Shown: in pieces, positions 1 to 8,002 of the stretch
Layout of the letters: each line of letters begins with the position of its first letter
Numbering within the stretch: the stretch's first letter is position 1
NCBI RefSeq assembly: GCF_000359745.1
Contig: NZ_AQHN01000006.1
Coordinates: forward strand, 62,001 to 126,000
Origin: Rhizobium freirei PRF 81
GTDB lineage: Bacteria; Pseudomonadota; Alphaproteobacteria; Rhizobiales; Rhizobiaceae
Length of the DNA stretch: 64,000 nucleotides
Direction of reading: 5' to 3'
Notes under the pieces: generated by a model
The model's database searches: none
Told to the model about the DNA's origin: nothing
Seen by the model: only the letters and a program-made list of their open reading frames with translations
Translations under genes and position numbers: made by a program

Positions 1-251
1 GTGACCTGATAGACTTCCGTCTGCTCCAGTCTGGCTGAGCCGGCCGAGCCGAGCGAAACCACAAGATCGGGGAGGTCGTCCTCAGCTTCGAGCTGGGCGA
101 AAGCGCGAGTGAGCGCGATCGCCGCCTCGACGGGGCCGACGCCCGTCATCAGCGGATCGATGCGCGAGCGCAGGAAAGGCCCGTATTCGGCCTCGGCCGC
201 CATGACGAACAGGATCGATTTGCCTGAGACGCGCTTCAATTCGAATTTCAT
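1..251 (-). CDS. 5'-methylthioadenosine/S-adenosylhomocysteine nucleosidase, 5' part only
   Basis: The first 83 codons are present and the gene runs off the left edge. The translation starts MKFELKRVSGKSILFVMAAE and continues with TGVGPVEAA and VSLGSAGS, which match the purine-nucleoside phosphorylase fold of MTA/SAH nucleosidases. These enzymes hydrolyse methylthioadenosine and S-adenosylhomocysteine to adenine and a thiosugar in the cytoplasm. The ATG overlaps the TGA of the upstream thioesterase gene as ATGA, so the two are translationally coupled. The catalytic C-terminal part lies outside the window, so the exact substrate cannot be judged. Confidence 0.8.
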   Translation of the reverse strand, partial: MKFELKRVSGKSILFVMAAEAEYGPFLRSRIDPLMTGVGPVEAAIALTRAFAQLEAEDDLPDLVVSLGSAGSARLEQTEVYQV

Positions 252-697
252 CCGCTAATTCCCTCTCTGCCCCGGATGACCATCATGGTTCCCGTCATCG
301 AGGCAATCAGCTTGGCCGGCCCGTCGCCGATCGCATAGGCACGGCCGTCGGCGACGATGATCGTCGTGCCCGGCTTGGTGACATCGCCCCGAAACAGGAA
401 GCGCTCGCCGCGCCCCGGCGACATCAGATTGATCTTGAATTCGATCGTGAGGATCGATGCGGAGGGATCGATGACGCTGTAGGCGGCAAAGCCGCAGGCC
501 GAATCCAGAGCGGCAGCGATGATGCCGGCGTGCAGGATGCCATGTTGCTGCGTCAGCTTCATGTCGAACGGCAGCTCGATCTCGACCGTGCCGTGCTCCA
601 CGCGTGTCAGTTCCGCGCCGATCGTCGCCATTGCTGCCTGCCGGTCGAAGCTCGTTCTGATACGCGTCCGAAAGTCGCTGCTGTCTGCCCCTGTCAT
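248..697 (-). CDS. PaaI-family hotdog-fold thioesterase
   Basis: This 149-residue protein has the PaaI-type hotdog signature: HGILHAG followed by the helix containing ALDSACG. Such enzymes hydrolyse acyl-CoA thioesters in the cytoplasm; the substrate cannot be read from sequence. The ATG at 697 was chosen because GGGGAC lies at ribosome-binding distance and the length fits the family. A TTG at 748 would add 17 residues with no hotdog similarity. The stop overlaps the start of the nucleosidase gene, so they form one operon. Confidence 0.85.
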   Translation of the reverse strand: MTGADSSDFRTRIRTSFDRQAAMATIGAELTRVEHGTVEIELPFDMKLTQQHGILHAGIIAAALDSACGFAAYSVIDPSASILTIEFKINLMSPGRGERFLFRGDVTKPGTTIIVADGRAYAIGDGPAKLIASMTGTMMVIRGREGISG

Positions 698-808
698 ACC
701 GTCCCCTTTCGCGGGTGCGAAATTGGCATGGAGCGGCCGTTTGGACAAGGGTTATCCGGAGGGAATCGACGGTGCCGCGGCGGGCTTTGCAATCCGTTTC
801 TCTCTCGG

Positions 809-1177
809 CTAATCCAGACGCGGCGTCCCGATCTTGAACCAGGCTTTAGCGATCTTGCCGTTTTCGATCTCGTAAATGCAGATCACGTCCACCTCGCCGC
901 GTCCCTCGGGAAAATTGCGAATGACGATTTCCTGATCGATGACCAGATTTCCGACCGCCATGCGCGAGATCAGCTTGCCGAAGAGATTGGGTTCGCGGAA
1001 GCGGGCGACATGACGATCCCGGATTTCCAGGGCTCCCTTGGCGAGCAGAGTGGATGGGAACTGATAATATTCGCAGTCGTCCGCCCACCATTGCATGAAG
1101 GCGTCGATATCCTTGGCATTATAGGCCTCCAGTTGCATTTGCACGGGCAATGTCACGTCGGAGTTCGGTTGATTCAT
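809..1177 (-). CDS. SnoaL/NTF2-like domain protein
   Basis: This small cytoplasmic protein (122 residues from the ATG at 1177) has an NTF2/SnoaL-like cone fold. It has an N-terminal helix with LEAYNAKDIDAFMQWW, then RDRHVARF and a C-terminal strand ending in WFKIGTPRLD. Members are steroid-isomerase-like enzymes or ligand-binding proteins; no function can be assigned. An ATG at 1264 in the same frame would add 29 residues, and neither start has a strong Shine-Dalgarno sequence. It ends 111 bases before the thioesterase start and is probably cotranscribed. Confidence 0.75.
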   Translation of the reverse strand: MNQPNSDVTLPVQMQLEAYNAKDIDAFMQWWADDCEYYQFPSTLLAKGALEIRDRHVARFREPNLFGKLISRMAVGNLVIDQEIVIRNFPEGRGEVDVICIYEIENGKIAKAWFKIGTPRLD

Positions 1178-1301
1178 ATCGTTTGCGAGGTCCGGATTGG
1201 CGGTGGAAAATAAGCCTATCAAGCGTCTATCGCTCGCCTCGAATTTTCTCAACGGCCGCGCCATGCTATTCGAGTGAGGGAATTCATGACGAGGTGCGCG
1301 A

Positions 1302-2375
1302 ATGACGACGATCCGGCAATCGGTGATCGCCTACGAGACATGGCTGCGGGCACAGCTCGGCGCCGATCTGGTAGAGGCTGGTCTGGAGAAGAAGCACAAG
1401 CTGATGAGGGTCGACGGCTTCTCCTTCCTGCGCGGAACCTATTGGCGCTGGGCCGAAACGATCCTCGACATCTGTCCCGACCTCAAGGGCGCGCCGCAGC
1501 TACTGTCTATCGGTGATACGCATCTGGAGAATTTCGGCACATGGCGTGACGAGGAGGGGCGACTCGTCTGGGGCGCGAACGACTTCGACGAGGCGGCCGT
1601 CATGCCCTATGCGCTCGATCTCGTGCGTCTTGCAGTGAGCGCCATCCTGGCGCGCAGCGAGGATGGCCCGACGCCACGCACTGTTGCCGATAGCATCGTC
1701 GCAGGCTATCGCCGCGGCTTGCGCGCGCCGTCTCCTGTCATTCTCGAACGCGATTACAAATGGCTGCGCAAGGCTGTGCTGCTGCCCAATGCCGAGCGCA
1801 AGGCTTTCTGGGAAAAATATCGCAGCCTGCCGCCGGCAAACGGCCCGATTGCAAATCGCTATCTCGAAGCGCTGAGCAAGGCTTTGCCTGGTCCTGCGAC
1901 CGTATTCGAACCCAAGCCGCGCCTCGCCGGCACCGGCAGCCTCGGACGGCCGCGCTTCGTTGCCTATGCCGAATGGCGCGGCGGGCCTGTACTGCGCGAG
2001 GTCAAGGCCTTGCTGCAATCCGGCTGGTCGCTCAGGCACGATCCTTCGGACAAGGTGATCCGCACCGGGATCATCGCCGGCGGACGGGCACGTTCGCCCG
2101 ACCCGCGTTATCAAGTGGACGGAGGCTTGCTGGTGCGCCGCCTGTCACCCAACAGCCGCAAGATCGAGGTCGACGGCGATGCGCAGGTGTTGCTGTCGCC
2201 GGATATGCTGGATCTGATGGGCTTCGAAATCGCCAATTGCCATGCCAACGATGCTTCGCTCGTTCCAGGCATTCTTGCCGATCTCGATGAACGCGGTACG
2301 GATTGGCTGCGCACGGCCGCCAAGGCGGCGGCTGTAGCGGTCACGGCGGAGCGGGCGGAATTTGCCAGGCAGTGA
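1302..2375 (+). CDS. DUF2252 family protein (kinase-like fold)
   Basis: This 357-residue protein matches DUF2252. Diagnostic segments are FLRGTYWRWAE near residue 43, then GDTHLENFG near 71 and NDFDEAA near 93. The last two look like the catalytic loop and metal-binding aspartate of aminoglycoside phosphotransferase-like kinases, so a small-molecule or protein kinase activity is possible but inferred. It has no signal peptide or membrane segment. It is transcribed divergently from the NTF2-like gene and converges on the DUF1513 gene. Confidence 0.85.
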   Translation: MTTIRQSVIAYETWLRAQLGADLVEAGLEKKHKLMRVDGFSFLRGTYWRWAETILDICPDLKGAPQLLSIGDTHLENFGTWRDEEGRLVWGANDFDEAAVMPYALDLVRLAVSAILARSEDGPTPRTVADSIVAGYRRGLRAPSPVILERDYKWLRKAVLLPNAERKAFWEKYRSLPPANGPIANRYLEALSKALPGPATVFEPKPRLAGTGSLGRPRFVAYAEWRGGPVLREVKALLQSGWSLRHDPSDKVIRTGIIAGGRARSPDPRYQVDGGLLVRRLSPNSRKIEVDGDAQVLLSPDMLDLMGFEIANCHANDASLVPGILADLDERGTDWLRTAAKAAAVAVTAERAEFARQ

Positions 2376-2420
2376 TGAGGTGTTCAGACAAAATCTAAGT
2401 TGCGAGTTCGCGGAGGGGTG

Positions 2421-2452
2421 ACGGAAGTAGAGCAAACGTAGTTCACTTCCGT
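2421..2452. terminator. inverted repeat between convergent genes
   Basis: ACGGAAGT at 2421-2428 is repeated in inverted form at 2445-2452 with a 16-base loop. It lies between the ends of the DUF2252 gene and the DUF1513 gene. The position suits a shared terminator, but there is no T tract, so this is tentative. Confidence 0.35.
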
Positions 2453-2475
2453 GCTTGGTGGAATTCCCACGCCCA

Positions 2476-3567
2476 TCAAGCCGCAGGCCGCTTGATCCGC
2501 ACGATATGCTGGTCCCAGGCGACATCGCTGTGCTCGCCCAGAAAATTCCCATCATAGGACGATACGGCAAACCCATGACTGGCCGGCGCGATGCCGGCCG
2601 CATCGGCGATGCTTTCTACCTTCAGCACCCTACCGGTCTTCGCATCCAGCATCACCGATGTACCCTTGATCGGCGATGTGACACCGACGAGGTTTTCGGC
2701 GCGATTGACGGCGATGGCGCCGACATAGTTGCCGAGTGCGCGGGTCGTGTCGTTGGGCAGCGTGACGAAGGTCAGATCCTCGCCCCGCGCGAAGTGGCCG
2801 ACCAGCGGCGGCAGGTCGTTGCGATGACCTTCATACTGGCAGGCAAACCAGACCCGGCCGCTGGCATCGATATCGACGTGACGGGTCGAGACCTGGGCAT
2901 ATTGCGGCGGAAGCGTATGTTTCTCGATCAGCCGGCCGCTCGCAGCGTCGATCAACGTCAGCGACGGTTCCATATGGTCGCGATTGAGCTTGGTGCGGCC
3001 GAAATCCGGATGCGTCTCGATGCCGCCATTGGCGACGATGAGGAGCCTGCCGTCGTCCGAGACGGTCATGTCGTGCGGGCCGACGCCATAGGTCTCGTAT
3101 TCGCCGATGCGGGCAAAGCGGTTGCCGCCGTCATAGAGCCCGATAATGCCGCGATTGTTGTCGAAGTCGTTCTCGCTGGCGTAGAGCAGCCTACCGTCAG
3201 GCGAAAACGTGCCGTGACCATAGAAATGCCGGCCCTCTTTGGCTGATATGACGATCGGCTCGGCCTTGTTCCAAGGGTCGAAGACCATCGCATAGGTGCC
3301 CGGCCGGCGGGCGAAGGCGACGGTCTTGCCGGTCGCCTTCGAAAAGGCCATGCCATGAGCGCGGGCGGGCAGCGCGACCTGATCGACGATGCGGCCCTGT
3401 TCGGTTACCGTCGCCACGGCAAAGGAGCCGTCGGCGGCGCGGATGCCGGAGGCGTAGACCGCGTCGGCACGCTCCAGCGCCATCAAGGCACCGGGCTTGA
3501 GCGCCGCGAGGAAGGTCAGCCCCGCTGCCTTGACGAAGGCTCTCCGATCGATGAGGCCGCTGCGCAT
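2476..3567 (-). CDS. DUF1513 beta-propeller-like protein of an imelysin operon
   Basis: The protein has 363 residues from the ATG at 3567. The N terminus has a twin-arginine signal (DRRAFVKAAGLTFLAAL), so export to the periplasm in folded form is likely. The body contains repeated propeller-type blades such as HGMAFS and GVGPHDMTV, as in DUF1513. This family is found at the end of operons encoding imelysins and a di-haem protein, as here, and is presumed to act in periplasmic iron handling; its biochemistry is unknown. An earlier ATG at 3678 was rejected because the extra 37 codons lie inside a palindromic repeat. Confidence 0.85.
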   Translation of the reverse strand: MRSGLIDRRAFVKAAGLTFLAALKPGALMALERADAVYASGIRAADGSFAVATVTEQGRIVDQVALPARAHGMAFSKATGKTVAFARRPGTYAMVFDPWNKAEPIVISAKEGRHFYGHGTFSPDGRLLYASENDFDNNRGIIGLYDGGNRFARIGEYETYGVGPHDMTVSDDGRLLIVANGGIETHPDFGRTKLNRDHMEPSLTLIDAASGRLIEKHTLPPQYAQVSTRHVDIDASGRVWFACQYEGHRNDLPPLVGHFARGEDLTFVTLPNDTTRALGNYVGAIAVNRAENLVGVTSPIKGTSVMLDAKTGRVLKVESIADAAGIAPASHGFAVSSYDGNFLGEHSDVAWDQHIVRIKRPAA

Positions 3568-3579
3568 GCGCCCGGAGTC

Positions 3580-3681
3580 GGATGATTTTAGGTCTGTTCG
3601 ACCTAAAATCATCCGCTCTAAAATCGAGGAAGTAGAACATGATGTCGCCCGAAAACGGCAAACACTTTTCGGCATCATGTA
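3580..3681 (-). repeat. RIME-like palindromic repeat, copy A
   Basis: There are two stem-loops in tandem. The first pairs GGATGATTTTAGGTC (3580-3594) with its complement at 3600-3614; the second spans 3638-3679 with CATGATG and CATCATG ends. The layout matches copies at 18015-18125 and 61380-61497 and resembles the rhizobial intergenic mosaic elements. It separates the second imelysin gene from the DUF1513 gene inside one operon and abuts the imelysin TAG stop at 3684-3682. Confidence 0.85.
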
Positions 3682-4791
3682 CTAGTCTCCGTCCGCGAAG
3701 GAGAAGCCTGCCGAGAGCCCGATGGCGCCGCCATACTCGTCGCTGAAGCCCTTGGCGAGATCGCGGCTGACGGAAAGCAGCCTGTCGATCTTGGCGCGGT
3801 CCGTGTCCTTGCCGACGGCCGCTTCGATATCCGGATTGATCGTTGGCGCCGTTGTCGCAAGTTCGTTCAGCAGCCTGTCGATCTTGGCGGCGACATCACG
3901 CTTGTCTGATGGCAGCAAGCTCGCCATGTCGGCCTTTTCCCAGAGCGTCTTGAGACCCTCGATATTGCCGGTGAAAGAGGTCCAGGTATTGCCGGAGCGC
4001 CAGTAGACCGCCATTTTCGGCCGCGCTGATGCCGGATCGCCCTTGTAGAAGCTTTCCAGTCGCTGGTCGCGGATTTTGACCGCGCCATGCACGAGGACGC
4101 CGAGCAGTGCCGTGACCGCTTCCTTGTTGTCCGTGAAATCACTGCTATCCTTGCTGGGGAATTTCCAAGATTTCTGCACTCCCTCCGGGGCGTCCCATTC
4201 GTCGGCGATCTCCTTGGTGGTGCTTTCGATATTGCCGGCGACGGCTGCACCATAGCGGCAACGGAAGTTCTGCTTTTCGGTGGCGAGCACCTCCGAGCCG
4301 TTGCCGTCGAGCACGTATTCCAGCGCCGTCATGCTCATCAGCGCCACGCTCTTGCCGGCAACGCCCTCGACGGTCGTGTCCTGCTCATCCGCCTTGGCGA
4401 TCAATGCCTGCACCTGCTTGAGGCCGACGCCCTTGCGGTCGGGATAAAACAGGATGTGCTCGAAACGGTTCTTCTCGATGATAGGTCCCGTGTCGACGAT
4501 CTCGATGCGCGACCAGCTCTTCACTGTGTCGCCGAAGGCCGACTTGGCGCTTGCCAGCCTGGCAGTGGAGGGATCGGCGCAAAGTGCCTTCATCGCGGCA
4601 GTCAATTTCGAGGCGGAGTCATGCATGGCGCGGTAGCCAGGCCGAATGACGTCGTCCACCGCCTTCTGCAAGGTGGCCGGCACTGCCGCCTCGTTCAGGC
4701 CGGCGCCAGTGGCCGTCTTATCCTCTGCATGGACAGGCAAAGCCGCAACGGTGAGGAGAAGGCTGGCGGCGAGACGTTTCCAGGGGCGCAT
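3682..4791 (-). CDS. imelysin family protein, second copy of the operon
   Basis: This 369-residue protein has a Sec signal peptide (LAASLLLTVAALPVHA) and the imelysin/peptidase M75 fold, seen in the helical pattern with KSWSRIEIVDTGPI and ALEYVLDG. Imelysins are periplasmic iron-related proteins whose mechanism is unsettled. Compared with the upstream paralogue it lacks the GxHxxE motif; RFEHILFYPD lies in its first half and TALEYVLDG corresponds to the motif region. The ATG overlaps the TGA of the di-haem gene by one base, which indicates coupling. Expression is presumably set by the promoter upstream of 7680. Confidence 0.88.
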   Translation of the reverse strand: MRPWKRLAASLLLTVAALPVHAEDKTATGAGLNEAAVPATLQKAVDDVIRPGYRAMHDSASKLTAAMKALCADPSTARLASAKSAFGDTVKSWSRIEIVDTGPIIEKNRFEHILFYPDRKGVGLKQVQALIAKADEQDTTVEGVAGKSVALMSMTALEYVLDGNGSEVLATEKQNFRCRYGAAVAGNIESTTKEIADEWDAPEGVQKSWKFPSKDSSDFTDNKEAVTALLGVLVHGAVKIRDQRLESFYKGDPASARPKMAVYWRSGNTWTSFTGNIEGLKTLWEKADMASLLPSDKRDVAAKIDRLLNELATTAPTINPDIEAAVGKDTDRAKIDRLLSVSRDLAKGFSDEYGGAIGLSAGFSFADGD

Positions 4792-6350
4792 CAGAGAGAC
4801 TCCAGAAAGTTGATGAGGGCTTGCCGATCGTCCTTTGAAAGCTCGGCGAATGCATTGCGGGCTTTTTCAGCCTCCCCTCCGTGCCAGAGGATGGCTTCGG
4901 TCAATGTGCGGGCGCGGCCGTCATGCAGATAGGCCTGCTGTCCGCTCACCGTTTGCGTGAGGCCTATACCCCAGAGCGGCGGCGTGCGCCAATCGCGACC
5001 CGATGCCACGCCAACCTGCTGCCCGTCGGAAAGGCCGTCGCCCATATCGTGCAGCAGGAAATCGGAATAGGGCCAGATCAGCTGGAAGGCCTGCGGAGAA
5101 CCCTTGCCGTCGCTGCCCTTGATGCCGTCGCGCGTCACGAATTTCGGCGTGTGGCAGGCAGCGCAGCCGGAGCGATAGAACATTTCCTTGCCATGCAGCA
5201 CGTCGGGGAAGCTGGCCTTGCGGCGGGCGGGCACGGCGAGATTTTCGGAGTAGAAGGTGACGAGCGGAAGGACCGGATCGGGCGCCTCGGTATCGCCGAG
5301 GCGCTTCTGCACGCCGTTCGGCATGGCCAGGCAGCGCGACTCCTTCACCGTGCAGTCGCCATAGGGGTTCGGGCGGTCCGGCGTCGAAATGCCGATATCG
5401 ACGGAAAAGGCGTCGGCCGCCTGATCACGCACCGTCGCATTCTGCGCCTTCCAGCCGAAACGGCCGAGCGCGAGTTGCCCGGTACGATGATCGCGGACGA
5501 TCGCGGCCTTGCCATGAACACCGTCGCCGTTCTTGCCGTCCGGGTCGGCATTGGCAAGAATATCGGCTTCCGGAATGGCCTCGATCAGGCCGAGACCGAT
5601 CATCGGCGGCGCGATGCGCGGCGAAAGCGTGGTGGTGGGATCCATCGGCCCATAGGCTAGATCGGTCATGCCATAATGCGGCTTGCGCAACGTCACGGTC
5701 TCGCCACCGGCAAGTATCACGGCCTCCTCGGTGTAGGCGACCGTCACCTTGCCTTCAGCTGCTAGGCCGGGCACGGCCAGATCCTGCAACTGCGCGCCAT
5801 AGGTCGAATCCGGAAAGTTGAGCGCGCGGAAATCCTTGGCTGCCTGTTCTTCTTCTGGAGTTGCCGCCGGTCGTGCCAGCCTCAACACCAGGGATGTGGC
5901 ATCGGTTCCCATCGCCTCGAGCCCGTGTCCGCGGCCGTCGCGGAGGTGGCAGCTCTGGCAGGAGCGGGCGTTGAACAGCGGTCCGAGCCCGTCGGAGGCC
6001 TGCGTGGAGGAGGGCGCGGAAACCCACAGCTTGCGGAAGAGGGCATTGCCGAGATGGAAATCCTGTCCGCGCTCCAGACTGAGATTGGCCGAAGGCTTGG
6101 AGAAGATATCGCGGGTGACAAGATCGATCGAGGTCAGCGCGCCGCCCTGCATCGCCTCATAGGGCTCGGCTTTGGAGAAATCCTCGGTCGCGCGGGTCAC
6201 GTCGCGTACTCTTTTCAGCTGCTCGGCTGAGAGGTCGGTCCGCGTGGCCGGAAAGTCCAGAATGCCGGCCGCAGCCAGGGTGATGGAGAAAACCAGAAAA
6301 CCCGCAGCGAGGGCGGGCAGGAGGGCGCGGTTGGCCTGGATGCTTGTCAT
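4791..6350 (-). CDS. di-haem oxidoreductase family protein (DUF1111)
   Basis: The protein is 519 residues from the ATG at 6350, with an N-terminal hydrophobic signal or anchor (ALLPALAAGFLVFSITLAA). Two haem c motifs are visible: CQSCH near residue 131 and CAACH in the C-terminal third. It belongs to the DUF1111 family of putative di-haem redox proteins, expected in the periplasm. It sits between two imelysin genes, an arrangement known from bacterial iron-uptake operons, so it may oxidise or reduce iron; that is inference. The longer start at 6443 is disfavoured because the signal peptide would be buried. Confidence 0.9.
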   Translation of the reverse strand: MTSIQANRALLPALAAGFLVFSITLAAAGILDFPATRTDLSAEQLKRVRDVTRATEDFSKAEPYEAMQGGALTSIDLVTRDIFSKPSANLSLERGQDFHLGNALFRKLWVSAPSSTQASDGLGPLFNARSCQSCHLRDGRGHGLEAMGTDATSLVLRLARPAATPEEEQAAKDFRALNFPDSTYGAQLQDLAVPGLAAEGKVTVAYTEEAVILAGGETVTLRKPHYGMTDLAYGPMDPTTTLSPRIAPPMIGLGLIEAIPEADILANADPDGKNGDGVHGKAAIVRDHRTGQLALGRFGWKAQNATVRDQAADAFSVDIGISTPDRPNPYGDCTVKESRCLAMPNGVQKRLGDTEAPDPVLPLVTFYSENLAVPARRKASFPDVLHGKEMFYRSGCAACHTPKFVTRDGIKGSDGKGSPQAFQLIWPYSDFLLHDMGDGLSDGQQVGVASGRDWRTPPLWGIGLTQTVSGQQAYLHDGRARTLTEAILWHGGEAEKARNAFAELSKDDRQALINFLESL

Positions 6351-6393
6351 GGGCGTCGAGGTGGCAGCGCTAGCCGCGCTGCCACCTCCCTCA

Positions 6394-7680
6394 TTACTTC
6401 TTGAAGACGGTGTTAGGATTGTCCAGGCTCGCCGAACCTTCAAGCTTGATGGTGCCGAGATCGAGAGCGGCGATGACCCGCTGGATGCTCTTCGTCTGGT
6501 CGAGCAGGCCGTCGATCGCCTTCTGCACGGTGGCGTTGCCTTCCTTGTTGCCTTCGCCGATCATCTGGTCGTATTTCTCGACCGTCTCGCCGCGATGCAC
6601 CAGCGCCTTCATGGCTTCGAGGGTGGCGTCGAGCTTGGCTTCCATTTCCTTGTCGAGCGCCGGATCCTTGGCCTTGACCAGATCGTGCAGCGACGGGCCC
6701 TCCATCTTGGTGCCGTCGACGCGCGTGTAATTGCCGTTATAGGCAGACGCGATGCCGATGGCGTCGCCATTGTGCTCGTTGTAGGTATTGTCGGAGAAGC
6801 AATCCTGCTCTTCTTCCGGATCGTGCAGCAGCAGGCCGAGCTTCATGCGCTCGCCCGCAAGTTCGCCGTAGGAGAGCGAGCCCATGCCGGTCAGGATGGT
6901 GGTGAGGCCAGCCTTCGGATCGGCCTGGACGTTCTTGGTGGCTTCGCCGTCCGGCGCCCACTTCTCCGCCATGTCCTTGAAGTTGGCGACGAGCAGCGTC
7001 GAAGCGGAGCGCAGATACTCGGCACGACGATCGCAATTGCCATGCGTGCAATTCTTCAGATCATAGTCGGTGGCCGGGCGTTCGCCGGCACCCGGTCCGG
7101 TGCCGTGCAGGTCCTGGCCCCAGAGCAGGAATTCGATGGCGTGATAGCCGACCGCGACATTGGCCTCGACGCCGCCGGCCTTGTGCAGCGTGCCCGACAG
7201 GAATTCCGGCGTCAGATGCGAAGCGTCGACATCCTTGCCGTTGATCTTGATCGTCTTGTTGGCGATGACATTGGCGACGTAAAGCGAGTTTTCGTCGCTC
7301 TCGGTGCCGTAGGAAGCATCGACATAGTCGATCAGGCCTTCGTCCAGCGGCCAGGAATTCACTTGGCCTTCCCAATCATCAACGATCGGATTACCAAAAC
7401 GATAGACTTCCGTCTGCGCATAGGGAACGCGAGCCTTGATCCAGGCGGCACGCGCTGCCTTCAGCGTCTTGTCGCTGGGGTTGGCAAGCAAGGCGTCGAT
7501 CGCCTTGTCGAGCGCCTGCGCCGTGGTCAGCGCGTCCTGATATTTGGCATGCGCCAGTTCCGTATAATGCTTGAGGACGGCAGCGGGCTCCGGAGCGGCT
7601 GCGAAGGCCGGCAAGTCGGATACGGCAGTCGTGGCGAGGACCGCCGCAAGCGCGGCGCCAATATTGATCTTCAGTTTCAT
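6394..7680 (-). CDS. imelysin family protein (IrpA-like)
   Basis: This is the first gene of the iron-type operon, 428 residues. A signal peptide ends near AFAAAPEP. The imelysin motif GxHxxE is present as GYHAIE at residues 178-183, followed by FLLWGQDL. The family includes the iron-regulated protein IrpA and acts in the periplasm; iron binding by the motif is proposed. Paired cysteines in NCTHGNC and a QDCFSDN segment could form disulfides. The start is followed by the expected lysine-rich n-region. The di-haem gene follows after 43 bases. Confidence 0.92.
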   Translation of the reverse strand: MKLKINIGAALAAVLATTAVSDLPAFAAAPEPAAVLKHYTELAHAKYQDALTTAQALDKAIDALLANPSDKTLKAARAAWIKARVPYAQTEVYRFGNPIVDDWEGQVNSWPLDEGLIDYVDASYGTESDENSLYVANVIANKTIKINGKDVDASHLTPEFLSGTLHKAGGVEANVAVGYHAIEFLLWGQDLHGTGPGAGERPATDYDLKNCTHGNCDRRAEYLRSASTLLVANFKDMAEKWAPDGEATKNVQADPKAGLTTILTGMGSLSYGELAGERMKLGLLLHDPEEEQDCFSDNTYNEHNGDAIGIASAYNGNYTRVDGTKMEGPSLHDLVKAKDPALDKEMEAKLDATLEAMKALVHRGETVEKYDQMIGEGNKEGNATVQKAIDGLLDQTKSIQRVIAALDLGTIKLEGSASLDNPNTVFKK

Positions 7681-8002
7681 ATTCCTCTCCTGTGACGGCG
7701 GGGGACGCCGTCAAAACCTGGTAATTTGTGTCATGTATGAAAAATAAACTTGTGTCAAACACTCTAGTTTGGAATTGTTTTAAGGCGGGTCTTCATTGGT
7801 TCAGGCGCTGCCAAAGAATGGATTTGCAGGGAAAAAAGCGGCGATGCCGGCCAGCCATGCCGCCTGCAACATTGGGATAGCATCCATAGGCGTGAACGCT
7901 GGCCACGATGGTCGTGCTCGACAGCGCAAAGGTCATCGCCGCCGCGCCGTCTCATCTCATTCCGCCTCGGCTGCAATTCATCGAGCGCGGATGGATTTCA
8001 AT
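7681..8002. other. intergenic region upstream of the imelysin operon
   Basis: No convincing gene is present. On the minus strand a TTGACA hexamer (7758-7753) is followed 15 bases later by TACATG (7737-7732), a possible promoter for the imelysin operon about 50 bases from its ATG. No TGA-N9-TCA iron-responsive operator of the RirA type was found between 7681 and 7800. The rest, to 8002, appears to be the 3' flank of the rRNA methyltransferase gene. Confidence 0.4.

Noticed and set aside
6172..7695. 507-codon open frame opposite the first imelysin gene
   Set aside because: Shadow of the imelysin and di-haem genes, with no recognisable domains and low-complexity residue use.
7681..7800. possible RirA iron-responsive operator before the imelysin operon
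   Set aside because: No TGA-N9-TCA pair fits in this interval.
7764..7976. 70-codon frame upstream of the imelysin operon
   Set aside because: Composition is arginine-rich shadow-like, with no Shine-Dalgarno or similarity.
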